This document shows, one piece after another, positions 52,235 through 64,000 of a DNA stretch of 64,000 bases (position 1 is its first letter; every line of letters begins with the position of its first letter). Below the pieces are notes generated by a model, which was not told where the DNA came from, made no database searches, and saw only the letters and a list, made by a program, of their open reading frames with translations. The DNA is from Hydractinia symbiolongicarpus. Lineage: Eukaryota; Cnidaria; Hydrozoa; Anthoathecata; Hydractiniidae. Both the position numbers and the translations under genes were made by a program. Location: assembly GCF_029227915.1 (NCBI RefSeq), contig NC_079886.1, positions 3,472,001 through 3,536,000 on the forward strand, read 5' to 3'.

Positions 52235-54095
52235 TATCGCACGTTTAAGAAATTGAGACAGTTTCAAAAACTACATTTCATTGACTTTCTAACGGTGTCA
52301 GCCCGTTTGAGTTATAACAGTTGGGTCACATTTTCGTACCAACATGTATTTAGCGATATTTTTCTGATATTACTATGTTGCATCGCTTTTAACAGTGAAA
52401 CGATTGACTGTGGGACTTAATTGAACTGATTTCGGACAGTGACCTTACAAATGTGATGAATGAGACAATTGGACTCCATGAAATAACATTTTTCTTAAAT
52501 TGCTTGATTGCCGGAACTCAGCGATTACACTGGGCGCTGTGGTAGGACTTCATTTAAAAATGTAGATATGTAAGTCATTTTTTACTGTAGGACCAATCCT
52601 AGCCGTTATCGCACGCTTAAGAAATTTAGACAGTTTCAAAAACTACATTTCATTGACTTTCTAACGGTGTCAGCCCGTTTGAGTTATAACAGTTGGGTCA
52701 CATTTTCGTACCAACATGTATTTAGCGATATTTTTCTGATATTACTATGTTGCATCGCTTTTAACAATGAAACGATTGACTGTGGGACTTAATTGAACTG
52801 ATTTCGGACTGTGACCTTACAAATGTGATGAATGAGACAATTGGACTCCATGAAATAACATTCTTCTTAAATTGGCATGATTGACGTAACTCAGCGAATA
52901 CACTGGGCGCTGTGGTATCGCTTCATTTAATAATGTAGATAAATAAGTCACTTTTTACTGTGGGACCAATCCTAGGCGCTATCGCACGCCGAGGAAGTTG
53001 AGACATTTTCGAAAACTACATTTCATTGACTTTCTAACGGTGTCAGCCCGTTTGAGTTATAACAGTTGGGTCACATTTTCGTACCAACATGTATTTAGCG
53101 ATATTTTTCTGATATTACTAGGTTGCATCGCTTTTAACAGTGAAACGATTGACTGTGGGACTTAATTGAACTGATTTTGGACTGTGACCTTACAAATGTG
53201 ATGAATGAGACAATTGGACTCCATGAAATAACATTTTTCTTAAATTGCTTGATTGCCGGAACTCAGCGATTACACTGGGCGCTGTGGTAGGACTTCATTT
53301 AAAAATGTAGATATGTAAGTCATTTTTTACTGTGGGACCAATCCTAGCCGTTATCGCACGCTTAAGAAATTGAGACAGTTTCAAAAACTACATTTCATTG
53401 ACTTTCTAACGGTGTCAGCCCGTTTGAGTTATAACAGTTGGGTCACATTTTCGTACCAACATGTATTTAGCGATATTTTTCTGATATTACTATGTTGCAT
53501 CGCTTTTAACAGTGAAACGATTGACTGTGGGACTTAATTGAACTGATTTCGGACTGTGACCTTACAAATGTGATGAATGAGACAATTGGACTCCATGAAA
53601 TAACATTTTTCTTAAATTGTTTGATTGCTGGAACTCAGCGATTACACTGGGCGCTGTGGTAGGACTTCATTTAAAAATGTAGATATGTAAGTCATTTTTT
53701 ACTGTGGGACCAATCCTAGCCGTTATCGCACGCTTAAGAAATTGAGACAGTTTCAAAAACTACATTTCATTGACTTTCTAACGGTGTCAGCCCGTTTGAA
53801 TTATAACAGTTGGGTCACATTTTCGTGCCAACATGTATTTAGCGATATTTTTCTGATATTACTATGTTGCATCGCTTTTAACAAAGAAACGATTGACTGT
53901 GGGACTTAATTGAACTGATTTCGGACGGTGACCTTACAAATGTGATGAATGAGACAATTGGACTCCATGAAATAACATTTTTCTTAAATTGCTTGATTGC
54001 CGGAACTCAGCGATTACACTGGGCGCTGTGGTAGGACTTCATTTAAAAATGTAGATATGTAAGTCATTTTTTACTGTGGGACCAATCCTAGCCGT
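52235..54095. repeat. Five-monomer HOR, block H, copy 1 (1861 bp)
   Basis: Starts are 52235, 52607, 52980, 53352 and 53724 (372, 373, 372, 372, 372). Four of five members are the TTGATTG type. Rare marks: CGCACGTTTAAG, TTTCGGACAGTGACC (52431), AACAATGAAACG, GATTGCTGGAAC, TTTTCGTGCCAAC, AACAAAGAAACG. Confidence 0.92.
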
Positions 54096-55957
54096 TATCG
54101 CACGTTTAAGAAATTGAGACAGTTTCAAAAACTACATTTCATTGACTTTCTAACGGTGTCAGCCCGTTTGAGTTATAACAGTTGGGTCACATTTTCGTAC
54201 CAACATGTATTTAGCGATATTTTTCTGATATTACTATGTTGCATCGCTTTTAACAGTGAAACGATTGACTGTGGGACTTAATTGAACTGATTTCGGACAG
54301 TGACCTTACAAATGTGATGAATGAGACAATTGGACTCCATGAAATAACATTTTTCTTAAATTGCTTGATTGCCGGAACTCAGCGATTACACTGGGCGCTG
54401 TGGTAGGACTTCATTTAAAAATGTAGATATGTAAGTCATTTTTTACTGTAGGACCAATCCTAGCCGTTATCGCACGCTTAAGAAATTGAGACAGTTTCAA
54501 AAACTACATTTCATTGACTTTCTAACGGTGTCAGCCCGTTTGAGTTATAACAGTTGGGTCACATTTTCGTACCAACATGTATTTAGCGATATTTTTCTGA
54601 TATTACTATGTTGCATCGCTTTTAACAATGAAACGATTGACTGTGGGACTTAATTGAACTGATTTCGGACTGTGACCTTACAAATGTGATGAATGAGACA
54701 ATTGGACTCCATGAAATAACATTCTTCTTAAATTGGCATGATTGACGTAACTCAGCGAATACACTGGGCGCTGTGGTATCGCTTCATTTAATAATGTAGA
54801 TAAATAAGTCACTTTTTACTGTGGGACCAATCCTAGGCGCTATCGCACGCCGAGGAAGTTGAGACATTTTCGAAAACTACATTTCATTGACTTTCTAACG
54901 GTGTCAGCCCGTTTGAGTTATAACAGTTGGGTCACATTTTCGTACCAACATGTATTTAGCGATATTTTTCTGATATTACTAGGTTGCATCGCTTTTAACA
55001 GTGAAACGATTGACTGTGGGACTTAATTGAACTGATTTTGGACTGTGACCTTACAAATGTGATGAATGAGACAATTGGACTCCATGAAATAACATTTTTC
55101 TTAAATTGCTTGATTGCCGGAACTCAGCGATTACACTGGGCGCTGTGGTAGGACTTCATTTAAAAATGTAGATATGTAAGTCATTTTTTACTGTGGGACC
55201 AATCCTAGCCGTTATCGCACGCTTAAGAAATTGAGACAGTTTCAAAAACTACATTTCATTGACTTTCTAACGGTGTCAGCCCGTTTGAGTTATAACAGTT
55301 GGGTCACATTTTCGTACCAACATGTATTTAGCGATATTTTTCTGATATTACTATGTTGCATCGGTTTTAACAGTGAAACGATTGACTGTGGGACTTAATT
55401 GAACTGATTTCGGACTGTGACCTTACAAATGTGATGAATGAGACAATTGGACTCCATGAAATAACATTTTTCTTAAATTGTTTGATTGCTGGAACTCAGC
55501 GATTACACTGGGCGCTGTGGTAGGACTTCATTTAAAAATGTAGATATGTAAGTCATTTTTTACTGTGGGACCAATCCTAGCCGTTATCGCACGCTTAAGA
55601 AATTGAGACAGTTTCAAAAACTACATTTCATTGACTTTCTAACGGTGTCAGCCCGTTTGAATTATAACAGTTGGGTCACATTTTCGTGCCAACATGTATT
55701 TAGCGATATTTTTCTGATATTACTATGTTGCATCGCTTTTAACAAAGAAACGATTGACTGTGGGACTTAATTGAACTGATTTCGGACTGTGACCTTACAA
55801 ATGTGATGAATGAGACAATTGGACTCCATGAAATAACATTCTTCTTAAATTGGCATGATTGCCGGAACTCAGCGGTTAAACTGGGCGCTGTGGTAGCGCT
55901 TTATTTAAAGGTGTAGATATATTAGTCATTTTTAACTGTGGGACCAATCCTAGCCGT
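54096..55957. repeat. Five-monomer HOR, block H, copy 2 (1862 bp)
   Basis: Starts are 54096, 54468, 54841, 55213 and 55585, each 1861 bp from its partner. The rear of the last member changes to GGCATGATTGCCGG and AGCGGTTAAACTG, as at 44777, so the unit ends inside it. It shares its last three members with the first unit of the following seven-monomer duplication. Confidence 0.92.
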
Positions 55958-57449
55958 TATCGCACGCCGAAGAAGTTGAGACATTTTCGAAAACTAAATT
56001 TCATTGATTTTCTAACGGTATCAGTCCGTTTCTGTTAGAACGCTTGGGTCACATTTTCGTACCAACATGTTTTTAGCGATATTTTTCTGATATTACTAGG
56101 TTGCAGCGCTTTTAACAGTGAAACAATTGACTGTGGGACTTAATTGAACTCATTTTGAAACTGTGACCTAACAAATGTGATGAATGAGACAATTGGACTC
56201 CATGAAATAACATTCTCCTTAAATTGGCATGATTGCCGGTACTCAGCGATTACACTGGGCGCTGTGGTAGCGCTTTATTTAAAGGTGTAGATATATTAGT
56301 CATTTTTAACTGTGGGACCAATCCTAGCCGTTATTGCACGCCGAAGAAGTTGAGACATTTTCGAAAACTACATTTCATTGATTTTCTAACGGTATCAGTC
56401 CGTTTCAGTTAGAACGCTTGGGTCATATTTTCGTACCAACATGTATTTAGCGATATTTTCTGATATTGCTAGGTTGCATCGCTTTTAACAGTGAAACGAT
56501 TGACTGTGGGACTTAATTGAACTGATTTTGGACTTTAACTTTATAAGTGTGATAATTGAGACAATCGAACTCCAAGAAATAACAATGTTCTAAATATGAC
56601 ATGATTGCTAGAACTCAGCGATTACACTGGGCGCTGTGGTAGCTCTTCATTTAAAAATGCAGATAAATAAGTCATTTTTTACTGTAGGACCAATCCGCAG
56701 CTGTTTTCGCACGCTGAAGAAATAGAGACAGTTTCAAAAACTACATTTCATTGACTTTCTAACGGCATCAGTCCGTTTCAGTTACAACGGTTGCGTCACA
56801 TATTCGTACCAACATGTATTTAGCGATATTTTTCTAATATTACTAGGTTGTATCGCTTTTAACAGTGAAACGATTGACTGTGGGACTTAATTGAACTGAT
56901 TTTGGACTTTAACTTTATAAATTTGATAATTGAAACAATTGGACTCCATGCGATCACATTCTTCTTAAATCGGCATGATTGACGGAACTCAGCCATTTCA
57001 CTGGGCGCTGTGGTAGCGCTTCATTTAAAAATGTAGATATGTAAGTCATTTTTTACTGTTGGACCAATCCTAGCCGTCATCGCATGCTGAAGAAATTGAG
57101 ACAGTTTCAAAAACTACATTTCATTGACTTTCTAACGGTGTCAGCACGTTTGAGTTACAACAGTTGGGTCACATTTTCGTACCAACATGTATTTAGCGAT
57201 ATTTTTCTGATATTACTAGGTTGCATCGCTTTTAACAGTGAAACGATTGACTGTGGGACTTAATTGAACTGATTTTGGACTGTGACCTTACAAATGTGAT
57301 GAATGAGACAATTGGACTCCATGAAATAACATTTTTCTTAAATTGCTTGATTGCCGGAACTCAGCGATTACACTGGGCGCTGTGGTAGGACTTCATTTAA
57401 AAATGTAGATATGTAAGTCATTTTTTACTGTGGGACCAATCCTAGCCGT
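54841..57449. repeat. Seven-monomer duplication, unit 1 (2609 bp)
   Basis: Starts are 54841, 55213, 55585, 55958, 56332, 56705 and 57078. From 55213 on, every monomer has a partner 2609 bp downstream, including the unusual CAATCCGCAGCTGTTTTCGC (56691 and 59300) and CTCATTTTGAAACTGTG (56149 and 58758). 55958 is 374 bp because of the extra base in GAAACTGTG. Confidence 0.9.
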
Positions 57450-60059
57450 TATCGCACGTTTAAGAAATTGAGACAGTTTCAAAAACTACATTTCATTGAA
57501 TTTCTAACGGTGTCAGCCCGTTTGAGTTATAACAGTTGGGTCACATTTTCGTACCAACATGTATTTAGCGATATTTTTCTGATATTACGATGTTGCATCG
57601 CTTTTAACAGTGAAACGATTGCCTGTGGGACTTAATTGAACTGATTTTGGACTGTGACCTTACAAATGTGATGAATGAGACAATTGGACTCCATGAAATA
57701 ACATTTTTCTTAAATTGCTTGATTGCCGGAACTCAGCGATTACACTGGGCGCTGTGGTAGGACTTCATTTAAAAATGTAGATATGTAAGTCATTTTTTAC
57801 TGTGGGACCAATCCTAGCCGTTATCGCACGCTTAAGAAATTGAGACAGTTTCAAAAACTACATTTCATTGACTTTCTAACGGTGTCAGCCCGTTTGAGTT
57901 ATAACAGTTGGGTCACATTTTCGTACCAACATGTATTTAGCGATATTTTTCTGATATTACTATGTTGCATCGCTTTTAACAGTGAAACGATTGACCGTGG
58001 GACTTAATTGAACTGATTTCGGACTGTGACCTTACAAATGTGATGAATGAGACAATTGGACTCCATGAAATAACATTTTTCTTAAATTGTTTGATTGCCG
58101 GAACTCAGCGATTACACTGGGCGCTGTGGTAGGACTTCATTTAAAAATGTAGATATGTAAGTCATTTTTTACTGTGGGACCAATCCTAGCCGTTATCGCA
58201 CGCTTAAGAAATTGAGACAGTTTCAAAAACTACATTTCATTGACTTTCTAACGGTGTCAGCCCGTTTGAATTATAACAGTTGGGTCACATTTTCGCACCA
58301 ACATGTATTTAGCGATATTTTTCTGATATTACTATGTTGCATCGCTTTTAACAAAGAAACGATTGACTGTGGGACTTAATTGAACTGATTTCGGACTGTG
58401 ACCTTACAAATGTGATGAATGAGACAATTGGACTCCATGAAATAACATTCTTCTTAAATTGGCATGATTGCCGGAACTCAGCGGTTAAACTGGGCGCTGT
58501 GGTAGCGCTTTATTTAAAGGTGTAGATATATTAGTCATTTTTAACTGTGGGACCAATCCTAGCCGTTATCGCACGCCGAAGAAGTTGAGACATTTTCGAA
58601 AACTAAATTTCATTGATTTTCTAACGGTATCAGTCCGTTTCTGTTAGAACGCTTGGGTCACATTTTCGTACCAACATGTTTTTAGCGATATTTTTCTGAT
58701 ATTACTAGGTTGCAGCGCTTTTAACAGTGAAACAATTGACTGTGGGACTTAATTGAACTCATTTTGAAACTGTGACCTAACAAATGTGATGAATGAGACA
58801 ATTGGACTCCATGAAATAACATTCTCCTTAAATTGGCATGATTGCCGGTACTCAGCGATTACACTGGGCGCTGTGGTAGCGCTTTATTTAAAGGTGTAGA
58901 TATATTAGTCATTTTTAACTGTGGGACCAATCCTAGCCGTTATTGCACGCCGAAGAAGTTGAGACATTTTCGAAAACTACATTTCATTGATTTTCTAACG
59001 GTATCAGTCCGTTTCAGTTAGAACGCTTGGGTCATATTTTCGTACCAACATGTATTTAGCGATATTTTCTGATATTGCTAGGTTGCATCGCTTTTAACAG
59101 TGAAACGATTGACTGTGGGACTTAATTGAACTGATTTTGGACTTTAACTTTATAAGTGTGATAATTGAGACAATCGAACTCCAAGAAATAACAATGTTCT
59201 AAATATGACATGATTGCTAGAACTCAGCGATTACACTGGGCGCTGTGGTAGCTCTTCATTTAAAAATGCAGATAAATAAGTCATTTTTTACTGTAGGACC
59301 AATCCGCAGCTGTTTTCGCACGCTGAAGAAATAGAGACAGTTTCAAAAACTACATTTCATTGACTTTCTAACGGCATCAGTCCGTTTCAGTTACAACGGT
59401 TGCGTCACATATTCGTACCAACATGTATTTAGCGATATTTTTCTAATATTACTAGGTTGTATCGCTTTTAACAGTGAAACGATTGACTGTGGGACTTAAT
59501 TGAACTGATTTTGGACTTTAACTTTATAAATTTGATAATTGAAACAATTGGACTCCATGCAATCACATTCTTCTTAAATCGGCATGATTGACGGAACTCA
59601 GCCATTTCACTGGGCGCTGTGGTAGCGCTTCATTTAAAAATGTAGATATGTAAGTCATTTTTTACTGTGGGACCAATCCTAGCCGTCATCGCATGCTGAA
59701 GAAATTGAGACAGTTTCAAAAACTACATTTCATTGACTTTCTAACGGTGTCAGCACGTTTGAGTTACAACAGTTGGGTCACATTTTCGTACCAACATGTA
59801 TTTAGCGATATTTTTCTGATTTTACTAGGTTGCATCGCTTTTAACAGTGAAACGGTTGACTGTGGGACATAATTGAACTGATTTTGGACTGTGACCTTAC
59901 AAATGTGATAAATGAGACAATTGGACTCCATGAAATAACATTCTTCTTAAATTGGCATGATTGACGTAACTCAGCGATTACATTGGGCGCTGTGGTATCG
60001 CTTCATTTAATAATGTAGATAAATAAGTCACTTTTTACTGTGGGTCCAATCCTAGCCGT
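57450..60059. repeat. Seven-monomer duplication, unit 2 (2610 bp)
   Basis: Starts are 57450, 57822, 58194, 58567, 58941, 59314 and 59687. The first monomer begins with CGTTTAAG like 52235 and 54096, so the left junction is inside this monomer or its upstream neighbour. The rear of 59687 changes to GTGATAAATG with GACGTAACTC, as at 50371. Confidence 0.88.
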
Positions 60060-61924
60060 TATCGTGCGCTGAAGAAATTGAGCCAGTTTCAAGAACTACA
60101 TTTCATTGACTTTCTAACGGTATCAGTCCTTCTCTGTTACATCGGTTGCGTCACATATTCGTACCAACATGTGTTTAGTGATATTTTTCTGATATTACTA
60201 GGTTGTATCGCTTTTAACAGTGAAACGATTGACTGTGGGGCTTAATTGAACTGATTTTGGACTTTAACTTTATAAGTGTGATAATTGAGACAATTGGACT
60301 CCAAGAAATAACAATGTTCTGAATTTGAAATGATTGCTAGAACACAGCGATTACACTGGGCGTTGTGGCAGCGCTTCATTTAAAAGTTCAGGTAAATAAG
60401 TCATTTTTTACTGTGGGACCAATCCTAGCCGCTATCGCACGCCGAGGAAGTTGAGACATTTTCGAAACCTAAATTTCATCGACTTTCTAACAGTATCAGT
60501 CCGTTTAAGTTTCAACGCTTGGGTCACATTTTCGTACCAAAATGTATTTAGCGATATTTTTCTGATATTACTAGGTTGCATCGCTTTTATCAGTGAAACA
60601 ATTGACTGTGGGACTTAATTGAACTGATTTTGGACTGTGATCTGACAAATGTGATGAATGAGACAATTGGACTCCAAGAAATAAATCTATTCTGAATTTG
60701 ACAAGATTGCTAGAACTCAGCGATTACACTGGGTGCTGTGGTAGCGCTTCATTTAAAAATGCAGATAAATAAGTCATTTTTTACTGTAGGACCAATCCTA
60801 GCCGTTATCGCACGCTGAAGAAATAGAGACAGTTTCAAAAACTACATTTCATTGACTTTCTAACGGTATCAGTCCGTTTCAGTTACAACAGTTGCGTCAA
60901 AAATTCGTACCAACATGTATTTAGCGATATTTTTCTGATATTACTAGGTTGCATCGCTTTTAACAGTGAAACGACTGACTGTGGGACTTACTTGAACTGA
61001 TTTAAGACTTTAACTTTATAAATGTGATAATTGAGACAATTGGACTCCATGCAATAACATTCTTCTTAAATTGGCATGATTGACGGAACTCAGCGATTAC
61101 ACTGTGTGCTGTGGTAGCGCTTCATTTAAAAATGTAGATATGTAGGTCATTTTTTACTGTGGGACCAACCCTAGCCGCTATCGCACGCCGAAGTAGTTGA
61201 AACATTTTCGAAAACTACATTTCATTGACTTTCTAACGGTATCAGTCCGTTTAAGTTACAACGCTTAGGTCACATTTTCGTACCAACATGTATTTAGCGA
61301 TATTTTTCTGATATTACTAGGTTGCATCGCTTTTATCAGTGAAACAATCGACTGTGGGACTTAATTGAACTGATTTTGGACTGTGATCTGACAAATGTGA
61401 TGAATGAGACAATTGGACTCCATGAAATAACATTCTTCTTAAATTGGCATGATTGCCGGTACTCAGCGAATACACTGGGCGCTGTGGTAGCGTTTCATTT
61501 AAAAATGCAGATAAATAAGTCATTTTTTACTGTAACACCAATCCTAGCTGTTATCGCACGCTGAAGAAATAGAGACAGTTTCAAAAATTACATTTCGTTG
61601 ACTTTCTAACGGTATCAGTCCGTTTCTGTTACAACGGTTGCGGCACATATTCGTACCAACATGTATTTAGCGATACTTTTCTGATATTACTAGATTGCAT
61701 CGCTTTTAACAGTGAAATGATTGACTGTGGGATTTAATTCAACTGATTTTGGACTTTAACTTTATCAATGTGATAATTGAGACAATTGGACTCCATGAAA
61801 TAACATTCTTCTTAAATTGGCATGATTGACGGAACTCAGCGATTACACTGGGCGCTGTGGTATCGCTTCATTTAATAATGTAGATAAATAAGTCACTTTT
61901 TACTGTGGGTCCAATCCTAGCCGT
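60060..61924. repeat. Five-monomer HOR, block J, copy 1 (1865 bp)
   Basis: Starts are 60060, 60433, 60806, 61179 and 61552. Rare marks: CAGTTTCAAGAACTAC, GTTACATCGGTTGCG, CATCGACTTTC, GTTTCAACGCTTGGG, AAATAAATCTATTCTG. 61552 is of the GATACTTTTC type known from 31487-33727. Confidence 0.9.
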
Positions 61925-63043
61925 TATCGCGCGTTGAAGAAATTGAGACAGTTTCAAGAACTACATTTCATTGACTTTTTAACGGTATCAGTCCTTTTCT
62001 GTTACATCGGTTGCGTCAAATATTCGTACCAACATGTGTTTAGTGATATTTTTCTGATATTACTAGGTTGTATCGCTTTTAACAGTGAAACGATTGACTG
62101 TGGGGCTTAATTGAACTGATTTAGGACTTTAACTTTATAAATGTGATAATTGAAATAATTGGACTCCAAGAAATAACAATGTTCTGATTTTGAAATGATT
62201 GCTATAACACAGCGATTACACTGGGCGTTGTGGCAGCGCTTCATTTAAAAATTCAGGCAAATAAGTCATTTTTTACTGTGGGACCAATCCTAGCCGCTAT
62301 CGCTCGCCGAGGAAGTTGAGACATTTTCGAAAACTAAATTTCATCGACTTTCTAACAGTATCAGTCCGTTTAAGTTTCAACGCTTGGGTCACATTTTCGT
62401 ACCAACATGTATTTAGCGATATTTTTCTGATATTACTAGGTTGCATCGCTTTTATCAGTGAAACAATTGACTGTGGGACTTAATTGAACTGATTTTGGAC
62501 TGTGATCTGACAAATGTGATGAATGAGACAATTGGACTCCAAGAAATAAATCTATTCTGAATTTGACAAGAGTGCTAGAACTCAGCGATTACACTGGGTG
62601 CTGTGGTAGCGCTTCATTTAAAAATGCAGATAAATAAGTCATTTTTTACTGTAGGACCAATCCTAGCCGTTATCGCACGCTGAAGAAATAGAGACAGTTT
62701 CAAAAACTACATTTCATTGACTTTCTAACGGTATCAGTCCGTTTCAGTTACAACAGTTGCGTCAAATATTCGTACCAACATGTATTTAGCGATATTTTTC
62801 TGATATTACTAGGTTGCATCGCTTTTAACAGTGAAACGACTGACTGTGGGACTTACTTGAAATGATTTAGGACTTTAACTTTATAAATGTGATAATTGAG
62901 ACAATTGGACTCCATGCAATAACATTCTTCTTAAATTGGCATGATTGACGGAACTCAGCGATTACACTGTGCGCTGTTGTAGCGCTTCATTTAAAAATGT
63001 AGATATGTAAGTCATCTTTTACTGTGGGACCAATCCTAGCCGT
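61925..63043. repeat. Block J, copy 2, first three monomers
   Basis: Starts are 61925, 62298 and 62671, each 1865 bp from 60060, 60433 and 60806 and carrying the same rare marks. Confidence 0.9.
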
Positions 63044-64000
63044 TATCGCACGCTGAAGAAATAGAGACAGTTTTAAAAACTACATTTCATTGACTTTCTA
63101 ACGGTGTCAGCCCGTTTGAGTTATAACAGTTGGGTCACATTTTCGTACCAACATGTATTTAGCGATATTTTTCTGATATTACTAGGTTGCATTGCTTTTA
63201 ACAGTGAAACGATTGACTGTGGGACTTAATTGAACTGATTTTGGGCTGTGACCTTACAAATGTGATGAATGAGACAATTGGACTCCATGAAATAACATTC
63301 TTCTTAAATTGGCATGATTGCCGGAACTCAGCGTTTAAACTGGGCGCTGTGGTAGCGCTTCAATAAAAAATGTAGATATATAAGACATTTTTTACTGTAG
63401 GACCAATCCTAGCCGTTATCGCACGCCGAAGAAGTTGAGACATTTTCGAAACCTACATTTCATTGACTTTCTAACGGTATCAGTCCGTTTCTGTTACAAC
63501 GGTTGCGTCACATATTCGTACCAACATTTATTTAGCGATATTTTTCTGATATTACTAGATTGCATCGCTTTTAACAGTGAAACGATTGAATGTGGGACTT
63601 AATTGAACTGATTTTCGACTTTAACTTTATAAAAGCAATAATTGAGAGAATTGAACTCCAAGAAATAAAATTATTCTGAATTTGACATGATTGCTAGAAC
63701 TCAGCGATTACACTGGGCGCTGTGGTAGCGCTTCATTTAAAAATGTAGATATGTAAGTCATTTTTTACTGTGGGACCAATCCTAGCCGTTATCGCACGCT
63801 GAAGAAATCGAGACAGTTGCAAAAACTACATTTCATTGACTTTCTAACGGTGTCAGCCCGTTTGAGTTATAACAGTTGGGTCACATTTTCGTACCAACAT
63901 GTATTTAGCGATATTTTCTGATATTGCTAGGTTGCATCGCTTTTAACAGTGAAACCATTGACTGTGGGACTTAATTGAACTCATTTTAGACTGTAACCTA
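63044..64000. repeat. Right end of window: two complete and one partial monomer
   Basis: Starts are 63044, 63417 and 63790; the last is cut at 211 bp by the window edge. They do not continue the block J order (63044 has GTGTCAGCCCG, where 61179 has GTATCAGTCCG). The array clearly goes on beyond 64000. Confidence 0.88.

Larger units (their letters stand above)
1..64000. repeat. Satellite DNA array, ~373-bp monomer, 173 monomers, open at both ends
   Basis: The landmark TATCGCAC (variants CATCGCA, TAGCGCG, TTTCGCA) recurs about every 373 bp from base 1 to 63790 with no break. Fixed internal landmarks are GTTTCAAAAACTACATTTC (near monomer position 28), TACCAACATG (103), TAGCGAT (118), ACTGTGGGAC (173 and again 351), ACTGATTTTGGACT (191), CAGCGATTACACTGGGCGCT (286) and CCAATCCTAGCC (360). 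Neighbouring monomers differ at many sites while monomers several units apart are near-identical, which is the mark of higher-order repeats. The array is head-to-tail throughout and I saw no inverted monomer. No transposon, gene or unique sequence interrupts it. The family is not one I can name; a (peri)centromeric role is inferred only from the organisation. Confidence 0.98.

Noticed and set aside
1-64000. CRISPR array or bacterial repeat region
   Set aside because: The repeats are contiguous 373-bp units without unique spacers and there are no cas genes; total length and HOR structure are typical of eukaryotic satellite.
1-64000. Hidden transposon, tRNA, rRNA or telomeric repeat
   Set aside because: Every stretch of the window aligns to the same monomer. 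No insertion longer than 5 bp, no LTR or inverted terminal repeats, and no short telomeric repeat were seen.
1-64000. Assignment to a named satellite such as TCAST of Tribolium
   Set aside because: The monomer length class is similar, but I cannot recall that consensus well enough to compare, so no name is given. A BLASTN search of one monomer would settle it.

Overview
The whole 64 kb window is one uninterrupted tandem array of an AT-rich satellite DNA with a monomer of about 373 bp. I found no protein-coding gene, RNA gene, transposon, CRISPR array or unique-sequence island. Taking TATCGCAC as monomer position 1, I placed 173 monomer starts by eye: 172 complete monomers and a final partial one (63790-64000). 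The array runs off both ends of the window. A by-eye consensus has 137 G+C in 373 positions (36.7%) and 15 CpG against about 12.6 expected.

The window suggests nuclear heterochromatin of a eukaryote, most likely pericentromeric or centromeric. Lack of CpG depletion and the monomer length fit an invertebrate such as an insect; tenebrionid beetle satellites, for example, are of about this length. That is inference. I do not recognise the sequence and cannot name a species.

Monomers fall into a few subtypes. Type A1 (CTTTAACTTTATAAATG, then CAAGAAATAACAATGTTCTG) and type A2 (same first part, then CATGCAATAACATTCTTC) dominate the left. Type B has GTGACC..ACAAATGTGATGAATGAG, and type C has AATGCAATAATTGAGAGAATT. 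Length classes are 373 bp (about 110 monomers), 364-366 bp (27, an 8-bp internal deletion), 372 bp with TTGATTG plus GTAGGACTT (17), 305 bp (2, a 68-bp deletion) and a few single-indel variants.

Layout: 0-3.7 kb, two copies of a five-monomer higher-order repeat (HOR, 1842/1841 bp); 3.7-7.8 kb, rearranged copies and an exact one-monomer duplication; 7.8-12.2 kb, four trimers of about 1110 bp; 12.2-18.9 kb, mixed dimers and a seven-monomer shift of 2588 bp; 18.9-23.3 kb, five-monomer HOR (1854/1848 bp) plus an extra dimer; 23.3-34.5 kb, mosaic of A, B and C monomers, with the 365-bp class ending at 28,130; 34.5-40.7 kb, composite segmental duplication with offsets of 2916 and 3662 bp; 40.7-45.9 kb, dimer duplication and first TTGATTG block; 45.9-48.1 kb, trimer duplication (1118 bp); 48.1-51.9 kb, five-monomer HOR (1865 bp); 52.2-60.1 kb, five-monomer HOR (1861 bp) overlapped by a seven-monomer duplication (about 2609 bp); 60.1-64 kb, another five-monomer HOR (1865 bp).

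The signal of interest is the nested, datable history of unequal exchange, the recurring five-monomer register, and the sharp domain boundaries, not a gene system. All open frames are by-products of the repeat.
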